A DNA stretch of 7,680 bases from JBDKTH01 sp964558295 (GCA_964558295.1 CAZLDQ010000250.1:1-7680), one strand, 5' to 3'. Positions 1 to 7,031 are shown, counted from the stretch's first letter. Made by a program: numbers and translations. Notes: generated by a model from the sequence alone, not told the origin.

Positions 1-2
1 CG

Positions 3-503
3 TTAGGCGCCAGCGCCCGGAGTGGTTTCCGGCGGGGCCGCAGCGAACGACTGGAGGGCCAAGTAGTTGGGACCGAAACGCTTGATGTTGTCCAGTTGCT
101 TGTCGAACTCGTCAAAGTGCGATTCTTCGTCGGTCACCAGCGTTTCGAACAACTGCTTAGTAGCCGAATCAGAGTTGGCGCTCGATTCGATGGCAAACTT
201 GTTGTAAAGATCGACGGCGCCCTGTTCCAGCGCAGCCGCCCGTTTGAGGATTTCCTGTGGGTCGTCGACCTTTTCAACCGGTCCAGACGCGACCATCTCC
301 ACATCGCCTTTGAGGAAGAGAATTCGCTCGGCCAAGGTCTCAATATGGGTCATTTCCACAATCGCAATACGGCGGAACATCGCCGAGAGGGGCCCAAACC
401 CCTGGTCATCGAGGTGGAAATGCCAATACATATACTGATGGACCGCCTGCAGTTCATCGGCAACGGCTCGATTCAACAACTCAATGCTCTTCTGCCGGTT
501 CAT
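3..503 (-). CDS. bfr: Bacterioferritin (haem-type ferritin), 166 aa
   Basis: Cytoplasmic iron-storage ferritin that oxidises Fe(II) at a di-iron centre and stores the mineral in a 24-subunit shell. The sequence carries the full ferroxidase set at the usual spacing: Glu17, Glu50, His53 (in EMTHIE), Glu93, Glu126 and His129 (in DEESH). Each is one residue earlier than the E. coli Bfr positions. Met51 matches the haem-ligating Met52 of bacterioferritins, which supports Bfr over a plain ferritin. The ERILFLKG and NYLALQ segments are also typical. Length is close to the family norm of about 155-160 aa, with a short Ala/Pro-rich C-terminal tail (about residues 152-166). The ATG at 503 is chosen because AGGAG (510-514) lies 6 nt upstream. 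An in-frame ATG at 548 would add 15 residues and lacks this support. The gene lies 87 nt downstream of the ABC permease on the same strand. The family call is secure; haem binding is inferred from Met51. Confidence 0.9.
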   Translation of the reverse strand: MNRQKSIELLNRAVADELQAVHQYMYWHFHLDDQGFGPLSAMFRRIAIVEMTHIETLAERILFLKGDVEMVASGPVEKVDDPQEILKRAAALEQGAVDLYNKFAIESSANSDSATKQLFETLVTDEESHFDEFDKQLDNIKRFGPNYLALQSFAAAPPETTPGAGA

Positions 504-509
504 CGCATT

Positions 510-514
510 CTCCT
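510..514 (-). promoter_or_regulatory. Ribosome binding site of bacterioferritin
   Basis: AGGAG on the minus strand, 6 nt before the ATG at 503. It decides the start against the in-frame ATG at 548. Confidence 0.7.
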
Positions 515-590
515 GATTATCGAATTGGAAATCACGGCGTGGAAACATTTAGTTTCTTAGCCGATCGGAGGCCTTTTGTCCAGTCCCGGT

Positions 591-3554
591 TCACAGGGCC
601 GATCGCCCAGCTTGAAGAAGCTTGAGCGGCTCGGTTCGTCCGGTAACAATTGCCGGCCAGAGGGCACCAACCAGACACAAGAGGAGGGTAACTCCAAAGC
701 CAAATCCAAGCTGCGACAGGGGAATGACAAGCGGAGGGTTGAGACCACCAAAGAAACTGACGTACTGGGAAATGCCCGTTCCACACCAACCGGCCGTGAC
801 GCCGAATGCCAGACTGAGAAAACAGGCAACCAGCCCGATCAGTAGCCCCTCGGCCAGAATCATCCGGCATATTGCCCAGCGAGTGATGCCCATGGCACGC
901 AATACGCCCAATTCCCATCGCCTCGCCCGAACCGAAGCCATGATTGTGTTGACAACGCCCAGGGAGGTCACCAACAGCGTAATCAGCGGCAGCTGGCACA
1001 TGGCCCAGATCATGCCGTCAGCACGACTAAGGATTCGGGTTCTGACGTCCTCGGGAGTGCTGAGCCGCAAGGATCGTCCGAACATCGTTGCCCCGACAGC
1101 CCAGGTTCCCTGGCCGTTGACCGGCTGGGGTTCGCCCAAATTACGGTCGGCAATCGGCTGCATTGCGGCACCGATCAGGGCCACGTCAACGTTCTTGTCA
1201 CGATTCATCCAGAAGAAATTGATCTGCCTGATGTCAAAGTCGCGGCGCACTTGTTCATAGTCGGCAAACACCATCGCAGCAGCCCGAGCGCTTCGCCGGC
1301 GCAGGCCAGAAAACTTCGTCATCCAATGCCAGCCGGGCAGCGAGACGGCCCCAGCAATCGTATACTGGACCGGTTTGTCGGGTTTTTCCGGGGGAATCAT
1401 CCCGAAACGGTCGCCGATTCTCAATCCCGTGGTTGTGAGGAAATGATCGGGAACAATGCAAAAGCGGCCGTGCTTCAGCTTGGCGACCGCTTCTTCTGCC
1501 GTGCCGTCCGTGAATCTTGCGGCCACCAGCGGCTTCGGGCCGCCAAAGGCCACCTCGGGATCGAGCCCGATCATGATCACGTTGTCTTGTCGGGTGACCG
1601 AGCTGCCTTGCTGGCTGCCGGTAATGTCACTGGCCAAGCGGGGTTGGTCAACCGCCAAGGGGATGCACTGCTCGCGAATCACGCCGTTGACGCTACGCAC
1701 GGCTTCGATTTCTGTGTCTGGCAAGCCGCCCGACTGGAAAGCAACCAAGATGTCGGGCACCCAATCGCCAGGTTTGAACGGTTCGAGCATCGAATAGCCC
1801 CAGACCATCATCGAGACGTAAAGGCCGAGGCCGACACTCAAGGCCACGGTTGTGCCCAGGGTGCGCCACAGGTTGCTGCGCAGTTGAAAACGAAGCAGAC
1901 GAGGCTCCAGTCCGACCAGCCAAGCGATCCCCGGTCCGATGACGACTTCAGTAGTCATGATCGCCAGCGGTGCGAGCAACAGAAAACCCAATGCCATGCT
2001 CGTGCATCCCACCGCCTCGTAAATGCCATAGCGTGCCACGTCGGCAATGGGCAGAACGAACACCAAGAGCGGATTGACAGCAATCAAGCCCAAACCGATC
2101 ACGCCTGCCAACACCGACAGACCGATGCTCGGTCGCACCGAGCGGCGAGGCGACATGGCCTCCAGCGGCTGGACGCTGGTGGCCTGCCAAGCCGGAAGGA
2201 TTGACGCCAGCAGGGCGCCGCCGAACGCACTGGCAGCAGTGAGTATCACGCACCAAGAACCTAGCGCAACGCCATCGCTGAACACATCTGGTTTCTTGCT
2301 GGCGATGATCGTCAGTAGCCCCCAACCAGCAACCAGTCCTCCACCCCAACCGATGAACCCCAACACAAGGCTCTCCGTGGCAATGACACCGGCCACCTGA
2401 AAACGCGTCAGCCCGACTGCTCGCATCACGGCGAATTGGCGAACTCGCTCGTTGACCCCCATGCTCAAGGTGGTGAAGATGATAAACAACGCGGCCAAGA
2501 GCGACATGCCCGTGGCTGCCCACGCTTGGCGTCGCGTGTTGGCCGCCATCATGTTGCCTTCCATCGCTCCTTTGATGTCCTGAACGTCGACCAGCAAGAG
2601 CGGTGGGCGCACCTCGGCGACTCGCGGGAGCCAGCGATTGCGAAACTCTGCAAGGCGGACGCCTTCCCGTAATTTGATGTTCACCAAGTTGACCTTACCG
2701 GGCTTTTGGGCGATCTTCTGGGCCAGGGCCAAGGGAACATAGATTGCGGACGCCGCCGGACCAAGCGAGGTTCCCGACCCCGACATCATCGGCCGTCCAG
2801 TGGGTGACTCCTTGCGGATTGTCGGCGCCGAGGCGACTTGGGCTGTGATGCCAATGATCTTGAGACGATACTCCTTGGTACCGAAGATCACCAAAATTTC
2901 GTCGTCGAGGACAATCTCCAATCGCTCGGCCGCCTCATCGCTGATTACCGCCTCGCGGAGTTTAGGATCGCGATGGTCGATCCAGCGACCTTTGAGAAGC
3001 TTGTAAGGAGGTGTGTCGGTATCAATGCCGACGAGCTTGGGTGACATGACGAACGGGCTTCTTCCACGCCCACCGCGACCCATCGGCCGATTGCCGCCCG
3101 GGCCAGGAGGGCCGCCAGCAGTAGGACCGGCAGCCGGTGCAGCCGAGCCGGGGCCAGTCGTTCCCGGTTTGCCGGTCCCGGAACCGCCCATCCCCACGCC
3201 GCCTCGTCGGCCGCTGTCCGGCCCACCCATGTCCGGCCCGCCGGGCTTGTCCGTTTGCACCCGAACAGACCATTGCAGTGATGGCACCAGTTCAGCCACG
3301 GACGGGTCGGAACGGAGCGAGGCGATCAGGTCGGCTGGAACGAATGAGTCTTCCGCGGAATCGGGCACAATGAACAGGTCGTAGCGTCCCAGATACTCGG
3401 TGGCACGGTCCCCAAACTGCGAGACCATCGCGTCGTAGCTGCTCACGACCCAAACTACCATGCAGGCGGAGGCGATCATCGCCAGCGAGGTGAGCAGCAT
3501 ACGAGCAGGATGACGCCAAGCGTAGGCGAGCGACAGCTTCCAGGCGATCCTCAT
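591..3554 (-). CDS. ABC transporter permease, MacB/FtsX type with two FtsX domains, 987 aa
   Basis: Inner-membrane permease of a LolCDE/MacB-type ABC system, partner of the ATPase encoded just upstream. An N-terminal membrane helix (about 17-37) is followed by a periplasmic MacB-PCD-like domain (about 40-335). FtsX domain 1 has helices near 348-366, 388-412 and 432-455, with the motif RQFAVMRAVGLTR and ending in PAWQATSVQPLEAM. Linker helices follow near 477-503, 515-545 and 565-586. A second periplasmic domain spans about 590-840. FtsX domain 2 has helices near 850-872, 895-925 and 945-970, with ARRWELGVLRAMGITR and a closing WPAIVTGRTEPLKLL. This ten-helix plan is a fused duplication and could work as a homodimer or as both halves of the channel. 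Residues 104-166 form an unusual Gly/Pro-rich insert. The ATG at 3554 overlaps the ATPase stop (ATGA) and follows GGAGGT by 6 nt. An upstream extension to 3749 would run through the ATPase gene and is rejected. The substrate is unknown. Confidence 0.92.
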   Translation of the reverse strand: MRIAWKLSLAYAWRHPARMLLTSLAMIASACMVVWVVSSYDAMVSQFGDRATEYLGRYDLFIVPDSAEDSFVPADLIASLRSDPSVAELVPSLQWSVRVQTDKPGGPDMGGPDSGRRGGVGMGGSGTGKPGTTGPGSAAPAAGPTAGGPPGPGGNRPMGRGGRGRSPFVMSPKLVGIDTDTPPYKLLKGRWIDHRDPKLREAVISDEAAERLEIVLDDEILVIFGTKEYRLKIIGITAQVASAPTIRKESPTGRPMMSGSGTSLGPAASAIYVPLALAQKIAQKPGKVNLVNIKLREGVRLAEFRNRWLPRVAEVRPPLLLVDVQDIKGAMEGNMMAANTRRQAWAATGMSLLAALFIIFTTLSMGVNERVRQFAVMRAVGLTRFQVAGVIATESLVLGFIGWGGGLVAGWGLLTIIASKKPDVFSDGVALGSWCVILTAASAFGGALLASILPAWQATSVQPLEAMSPRRSVRPSIGLSVLAGVIGLGLIAVNPLLVFVLPIADVARYGIYEAVGCTSMALGFLLLAPLAIMTTEVVIGPGIAWLVGLEPRLLRFQLRSNLWRTLGTTVALSVGLGLYVSMMVWGYSMLEPFKPGDWVPDILVAFQSGGLPDTEIEAVRSVNGVIREQCIPLAVDQPRLASDITGSQQGSSVTRQDNVIMIGLDPEVAFGGPKPLVAARFTDGTAEEAVAKLKHGRFCIVPDHFLTTTGLRIGDRFGMIPPEKPDKPVQYTIAGAVSLPGWHWMTKFSGLRRRSARAAAMVFADYEQVRRDFDIRQINFFWMNRDKNVDVALIGAAMQPIADRNLGEPQPVNGQGTWAVGATMFGRSLRLSTPEDVRTRILSRADGMIWAMCQLPLITLLVTSLGVVNTIMASVRARRWELGVLRAMGITRWAICRMILAEGLLIGLVACFLSLAFGVTAGWCGTGISQYVSFFGGLNPPLVIPLSQLGFGFGVTLLLCLVGALWPAIVTGRTEPLKLLQAGRSAL
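3057..3245 (-). other. Gly/Pro-rich low-complexity insert in the permease
   Basis: Encodes residues 104-166 of the permease: 25 Gly and 11 Pro among 63 residues, with scattered Arg, Ala, Ser and Met. It interrupts the first periplasmic domain between the segment ending SVRVQTDK and the segment starting PFVMSPKLVGID. It is probably a disordered loop outside the cytoplasmic membrane. No exact tandem unit is obvious, although GGPD/GGPP/PGPGG-like words recur. Confidence 0.8.
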
Positions 3555-4336
3555 CCGCGCACCTCCGCCGTGGGCGCCGTACCGACGATATCTTGATATT
3601 GCGCGGCCAGCGAGTGGGCATCGCGGAGGTCGGAAGTGGAGAACTCTGCCAAAACCTGTCCGTCCTTGAGGACCACAATTCGCTCGGCCCACACGGCGAC
3701 TGCCGGCTCGTGGGTCACAAGCACGATTGTCCGCCCTTGCTCTTTGCACAACTGCTGCAGGAGACGGCAGATGTTCTGTCCGGTAACCGAATCAAGGCTA
3801 CCGGTCGGTTCATCGGCCAGAATGATCGACGGATCGGTAACCAACGCCCGGGCAATAGCCACTCGCTGCTGTTCGCCACCGCTCAGCGCATCAGGACGAT
3901 GGCGGCGACGTTCGCCGAGCCCTAGCTGCGCAAGCAGACCATCCAATCGCCCGTCGACCGACTGTAAGCCCTGCCCGTCGGCCAGAACGGGAAGAAGAAT
4001 GTTGTCTTGAGCGGAGAGGGTCGGGATAAGGTTAAAGGCTTGGAACACCAATCCGATGCGGCGACGGCGGAACAGGGTGAGTTGGCGATCAGACATCGAC
4101 GAGAGATCGACACCATCGACGAAGATGCGTCCTTCGTCCGGCCGCGTCAGGCCGGCCATGACGTGGAGCAAAGTGCTCTTCCCCGACCCACTGGCCCCCA
4201 TTACGGCCACAAACTGCCCTCGCTCGACGGTCAAGGAAACGCCTTTGAGTGCCTCGACCGTCGTGGCCCCCTGGCGGAATCGCTTGGCCAGGTTTTCCAC
4301 ATGCAACGGGGGTACGGCATTGCTTGCCTTACTCAT
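3551..4336 (-). CDS. ABC transporter ATP-binding protein, LolD/MacB type, 261 aa
   Basis: Cytoplasmic ATPase that powers the adjacent FtsX-type permease. All nucleotide-binding motifs are present: Walker A GASGSGKST (47-55), Q-loop Gln99 in GLVFQAFNLIPTLS, signature LSGGEQQ (151-157), Walker B IILADEP (171-177) with catalytic Glu176, D-loop GSLD (179-182), and switch His209 in VTHE. The VFQAFNLIPTLSAQDN stretch and the LADEPTGSLD run are typical of the LolD/MacB/FtsE group. Length fits the family. Two starts compete: TTG at 4345 and ATG at 4336. AAGGGAG (4347-4353) ends only 1 nt before the TTG but 10 nt before the ATG, so the ATG is preferred. The start lies 18 nt after the stop of the DUF1559 gene, and the stop overlaps the permease start by 4 nt. 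Function as an ABC ATPase is certain; the transported substrate is not known. Confidence 0.96.
   Translation of the reverse strand: MSKASNAVPPLHVENLAKRFRQGATTVEALKGVSLTVERGQFVAVMGASGSGKSTLLHVMAGLTRPDEGRIFVDGVDLSSMSDRQLTLFRRRRIGLVFQAFNLIPTLSAQDNILLPVLADGQGLQSVDGRLDGLLAQLGLGERRRHRPDALSGGEQQRVAIARALVTDPSIILADEPTGSLDSVTGQNICRLLQQLCKEQGRTIVLVTHEPAVAVWAERIVVLKDGQVLAEFSTSDLRDAHSLAAQYQDIVGTAPTAEVRG
3561..3566 (-). promoter_or_regulatory. Ribosome binding site of the ABC permease
   Basis: GGAGGT, a full complement to the 16S rRNA tail, sits 6 nt before the permease ATG and inside the last codons of the ATPase gene. With the ATGA stop/start overlap it indicates translational coupling of the two subunits. 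Confidence 0.8.
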
Positions 4337-4346
4337 CTCGTTCAAG

Positions 4347-4353
4347 CTCCCTT
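4347..4353 (-). promoter_or_regulatory. Ribosome binding site of the ABC ATPase
   Basis: AAGGGAG in the 18-nt gap after the DUF1559 stop. Its spacing (10 nt to the ATG at 4336, 1 nt to the TTG at 4345) favours the ATG as start. Confidence 0.55.
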
Positions 4354-4354
4354 C

Positions 4355-5383
4355 TCAGAATTCCCTAAGCACCTCGCCGCCGCCCCGCGTCCACAGGGCT
4401 CGCCACGTTGCCTTTTCAATCGTTTCGGAAATAAACCGCACGCTCCCGTCACAGAGACAAGCATTGACACCGCCCGGGTGACGGCTTCTTGCCCCAGTCA
4501 GTTTGGCGGACAGGTAAGACAAGTCGGGAACCGGACTATTCGGAGTGAAGCGTCCGTTCATCAACGGTCCATTCGGAACGCCGCCCTCCAACCAAGTTGT
4601 CAACCGTTTGCCAGTCCAGCCCGTCACGAGTGGCAGTAGTGACGATAATCCTTGGTCAGCCGCTGCAGCCGTTGCATCATTGCAGGGTGACGCACAATAG
4701 AGTTGCGTGTCCGGCTGCGATGTGGTCGTAAGAACTAGCCCGGAACCCCGTAACGATTCGGTAAACGCAAGTGTATTGCTCAGGCCGTCGGTGATTTGTT
4801 GTAGCCCAACCTTTGCATCGGTCCAGGAAAGTCCGCCTTTGTCGGTTGTGGTTGCCATGTTCCGGTCGCTGCTGGTTCCGTCGCCGCCGTTAAAGGCGTA
4901 GTTGGTACCGGCAAATGAAACGGTCGCCCCCCCTGACTCGATATCGTGGAGCACTGGCTCCGGATCGCTCGGACACACGAACATCGGAATGATCGTGCCG
5001 GCAATCGTCCGCAACTGATCGGCCATTCCAAAATGCCCCAGGCCAAACTTACCTCCGGGGTGAACGGTGAAATCGATCAGATCATGCAGGTTGGTCTGTT
5101 CACAGTATGGCAACAACTTGGCCTGGGGCGAATAATCGGTAGGATACCCTGCCGCGGAATCAGACCACCCCGAGTTCGGAAGCATCCTATGCGCACTGAC
5201 ATAATTGTGCATCGCCAACCCCAACTGCTTGAGGTTATTGGTACACGACATGCGCCGAGCGGCCTCGCGAGCGGCTTGCACGGCGGGAAGCAACAGCGCG
5301 ACCAAGATCCCGATAACGGCAATCACGACCAGAAGCTCGACCAGGGTGAACCCCTGCTGTTTTGTATTTTGCATCCAACGCAT
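4355..5383 (-). CDS. DUF1559 prepilin-like protein with H-X9-DG motif, 342 aa
   Basis: Exported type IV pilin/type II pseudopilin-like protein. The N-terminus carries a short basic leader (1-11) and the prepilin peptidase site G11/F12 followed by FTLVELLVVIAVIGILVALL, with the conserved Glu at mature position 5 (Glu16). The rest is a DUF1559 domain with family words: the segment SCTNNLKQLGLAMHNY (46-61), VCPSDP (136-141), GLSNTLAFTE (200-209), and the C-terminal motif His302-X9-Asp312-Gly313. Length is typical. The ATG at 5383 follows GAGGT (5391-5395) by 7 nt; the in-frame ATG at 5374 is less well placed. The protein should sit in the inner membrane with its globular domain outside the cytoplasm after processing. 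DUF1559 proteins are highly multiplied in planctomycetes and have no settled function. Being first in an operon with an ABC exporter, it may assist that transporter or respond to the same signal; this is inference. Confidence 0.93.
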   Translation of the reverse strand: MRWMQNTKQQGFTLVELLVVIAVIGILVALLLPAVQAAREAARRMSCTNNLKQLGLAMHNYVSAHRMLPNSGWSDSAAGYPTDYSPQAKLLPYCEQTNLHDLIDFTVHPGGKFGLGHFGMADQLRTIAGTIIPMFVCPSDPEPVLHDIESGGATVSFAGTNYAFNGGDGTSSDRNMATTTDKGGLSWTDAKVGLQQITDGLSNTLAFTESLRGSGLVLTTTSQPDTQLYCASPCNDATAAAADQGLSSLLPLVTGWTGKRLTTWLEGGVPNGPLMNGRFTPNSPVPDLSYLSAKLTGARSRHPGGVNACLCDGSVRFISETIEKATWRALWTRGGGEVLREF

Positions 5384-5579
5384 TGTTCAAACCTCGCCGT
5401 CCTGTCCCAATAGCATCAGCTCCCATCAAACCTTGTGAAGAGCCCTCCCCGCCCGCATCTCTCACTTAACACCACCACACCGCCCCGAGGTCCTTGGCTG
5501 GCTCTTGCCATTACAGAGAACCACATTTCCCGTCGGCGTGTCCGATCTCGGCCTTTGCCGTCTTCGCCAATTCACCCAA
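5384..5579. other. Intergenic gap between repeat-protein and DUF1559 genes
   Basis: 196 nt between two same-strand genes. No convincing intrinsic terminator follows the repeat-protein stop: the GGCG...CGCC pairing is long-range and there is no T tract. A small inverted repeat TGGC-TCTT-GCCA is at 5499-5510. A weak sigma-70-like pair on the minus strand (TTCACA, 18 nt, TGCTAT) is too poor to call. The operon promoter probably lies here but was not identified. Confidence 0.4.
5391..5395 (-). promoter_or_regulatory. Ribosome binding site of the DUF1559 gene
   Basis: GAGGT, 7 nt before the ATG at 5383. It favours this start over the in-frame ATG three codons later. Confidence 0.6.
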
Positions 5580-6809
5580 TTACTTGGTTCCTGGCTGACA
5601 GTAAGAGAGAGCCAGTAGGGCGAAGGCTGTCGCCAAATTCGGGTCACCTTCCATCCAGTGGACATTCGTATTGACCCAGGAGCCATTCTCCTGTTGCCGC
5701 CGGGCCAGCTCTTCGGTCAATTCCCGGCGCCAGTCGTGTTTCACGCCCTGAGAGTCCTCGATCTCGTCGAGCCCCAAAACGCTCAACGCCTTGGCAAAGG
5801 TGTTGTAGTAGTAGAACAGGCCCGCATCGCCCATCCCGGGATTGCTGGTCACATCGTAGTGCTTGCGAATCCACTCGACGGCAGCTTTCAGCCGCGGATC
5901 CTCTTTGGTCAATCCAGCATAGACCATGCTCTTCAGACCGGAATAGGTCATCGAGCCATAGCTGCGCAGGCCGCCATTGGGCGTCTGCCGATCCTCGCTC
6001 TGACGATTGCCCACACAGGTGTAGAAGAATCCGCCATCGTTCACTTTGTCGGCGTACTGCGTGGTATTGTGTTCGCTCTCAAGATTTTGGCAGCGAGAGA
6101 CAAAGACCAACGCTTTCTGGATTGCCGGGTCGTCGGAAGACGCGCCGCAGGCTTTCAAGGCTTCGACGAGAAAGGCTGTGTTCGACAGGTCCGGTCGCGA
6201 CTTGCCACCGTAGCCTGCACCGCCGTAGTAGAGGTCGGACTTGTCTTTTTCCCGGCTTTCATCCCACTGCCCACTGCGAATGAACTTCTCTGCCTCTTCA
6301 ATCGCCTTGTCGAACTTCCCGTTGCGATTGGCCTCCTTGAGACAAACCAGGGCGATACACGTCTCATAGGTCGAGATGCGACTGCCCGGCGAGTAGATTC
6401 CGCCACTTTCCTGGGTGTATTGCATCAAATAGTCCAGCGCCTTGGCTACCCAGGGATCGGACGGCGTACGCCCGCTCCGCAAGAGGCCCATTGTCGCCAG
6501 GGCCGTAGGGCCAATCCCGACATGGCCACTGACCGAGCCATCGGCCGCTTGCCGGGTGGTGAGGAATTGGATCCCCCGATCAACTGTCGTCCGATAGAGT
6601 TTCGGATCCGGGCCAACGGCCTTTCGTACCTCAGCACACAACCCCGTACTTGCCACAAAGCCCCAGCCGATCAGAAGAATCGTAGCCAAAACCGACCAAC
6701 GAAGCCCACAACGAGATTGGAATTCTTGAGCCTCCAAACCATCTCTGGTAGTTAAACCAATGGAACACGCGACCGTAAGAACTAAGGGTGTCTCCTCATT
6801 GCGTTTCAC
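5580..6809 (-). CDS. Secreted prenyltransferase/squalene-oxidase repeat protein, 409 aa
   Basis: Probable exported alpha/alpha-toroid protein built from repeated helical hairpins of the prenyltransferase/squalene-oxidase type. Successive units share a Gly-rich turn and a following helix with small and aliphatic residues: DGSVSGHVGIGPTALATMGL (90-109), SGGIYSPGSRISTYETCIAL (135-154), PDLSNTAFLVEALKACG (206-222), NGGLRSYGSMTYSGLKSMVY (278-297), GDAGLFYYYNTFAKALSVLG (327-346), and NGSWVN...NLATAFALLALS (375-402). The DxDD acid motif of squalene-hopene cyclases is absent, so cyclase activity is unlikely. A hydrophobic stretch (38-54) ending in LCA/E near 59 looks like a signal peptide, but about 36 residues precede it, which is long. 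The start is GTG at 6809, with AAGGAG 6 nt upstream and no alternative ATG before the repeats. Such proteins are common in planctomycetes, mostly without assigned function. A sigma-54 type promoter lies about 100 nt upstream. The fold is fairly sure; the function is unknown. Confidence 0.85.
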   Translation of the reverse strand: MKRNEETPLVLTVACSIGLTTRDGLEAQEFQSRCGLRWSVLATILLIGWGFVASTGLCAEVRKAVGPDPKLYRTTVDRGIQFLTTRQAADGSVSGHVGIGPTALATMGLLRSGRTPSDPWVAKALDYLMQYTQESGGIYSPGSRISTYETCIALVCLKEANRNGKFDKAIEEAEKFIRSGQWDESREKDKSDLYYGGAGYGGKSRPDLSNTAFLVEALKACGASSDDPAIQKALVFVSRCQNLESEHNTTQYADKVNDGGFFYTCVGNRQSEDRQTPNGGLRSYGSMTYSGLKSMVYAGLTKEDPRLKAAVEWIRKHYDVTSNPGMGDAGLFYYYNTFAKALSVLGLDEIEDSQGVKHDWRRELTEELARRQQENGSWVNTNVHWMEGDPNLATAFALLALSYCQPGTK

Positions 6810-6815
6810 GTTAGT

Positions 6816-6821
6816 CTCCTT
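6816..6821 (-). promoter_or_regulatory. Ribosome binding site supporting a GTG start
   Basis: AAGGAG, 6 nt before the GTG at 6809. It is the main evidence for this non-ATG start. Confidence 0.75.
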
Positions 6822-6854
6822 CAGTTTCGCTGGTCATCCAGGGAGCCGATCACG

Positions 6855-6886
6855 CACGCCGTCTGTTCATCACGCCAGCTGTTCAT
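6855..6886. repeat. Tandem 16-bp repeat, two copies
   Basis: Two adjacent 16-mers, CACGCCGTCTGTTCAT (6855-6870) and CACGCCAGCTGTTCAT (6871-6886), identical at 14 of 16 positions. They lie in the predicted leader of the repeat-protein gene, between the sigma-54 element and the start codon. Confidence 0.75.
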
Positions 6887-6899
6887 GTAGACAGGCGTG
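6871..6899 (-). promoter_or_regulatory. Potential stem-loop in the leader RNA
   Basis: CACGCC (6871-6876) pairs with GGCGTG (6894-6899). Inside, TGT (6880-6882) pairs with ACA (6891-6893), leaving an 8-nt loop and a 3-nt bulge. On the minus-strand transcript this would start a few bases after the predicted start near 6902. One arm is part of the second tandem repeat. No T tract follows, so it is not a terminator. Confidence 0.4.
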
Positions 6900-6912
6900 G
6901 GGGCATCTGCTC

Positions 6913-6928
6913 TGCAAATAATATGCCA
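6913..6928 (-). promoter_or_regulatory. Candidate sigma-54 (-24/-12) promoter
   Basis: On the minus strand the sequence reads TTGGCATATTATTTGCAG. The -24 GG (6927-6926) and -12 GC (6915-6914) are separated by exactly 10 nt. It matches TGGCA and TTGC of the RpoN consensus (TGGCACG-N4-TTGCW), missing only the CG after TGGCA. Predicted transcription would start near 6902, giving a leader of about 93 nt before the GTG at 6809. It is correctly oriented for the repeat-protein gene. The nine fixed bases with fixed spacing are expected about once per 262 kb per strand by chance. Confidence 0.6.
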
Positions 6929-7031
6929 AACAGACACAAAAGACCCTTCTGTCAAATTCGTGGGCATTTTGGGCCACGCCATCGAAAGACATAACACGGC
7001 CCAGGTGGCCCTGTCGATTTGCGCAGCAGGT

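Noticed and set aside
3..50. Encapsulin targeting peptide at the bacterioferritin C-terminus
   Set aside because: The Ala/Pro-rich tail lacks the GSL-type core of known targeting peptides, and no encapsulin gene is in the window.
504..590. GATAAT as a -10 box for bacterioferritin
   Set aside because: It would place the transcription start past the ribosome site, and no matching -35 is present at 17 nt.
1251..2204. Plus-strand open frame of 317 codons inside the permease gene
   Set aside because: It is antisense to recognisable FtsX helices and rich in Gln, His and Arg, as expected from reading a membrane-protein gene backwards.
3555..3749. N-terminal extension of the permease frame
   Set aside because: It lies entirely within the ATPase coding region and has an Arg/Gly-rich shadow composition; the ATG at 3554 has GGAGGT and stop/start overlap.
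6633..6640. Lipoprotein cleavage site at Cys58 of the repeat protein
   Set aside because: The residue before the Cys is Leu rather than Gly, Ala or Ser, so it does not fit a lipobox; ordinary signal peptidase cleavage after LCA fits better.
5658..6755. Plus-strand open frame of 365 codons antisense to the repeat-protein gene
   Set aside because: The minus strand has clear toroid repeats, a signal peptide and a ribosome site; the plus frame shows no domain or ribosome site and fits a composition shadow.
6821..6886. 21-codon leader frame on the minus strand ending at the ribosome site of the repeat-protein gene
   Set aside because: Its stop position is suggestive of an upstream control peptide, but no ribosome site precedes its ATG and its composition shows no attenuation signature.
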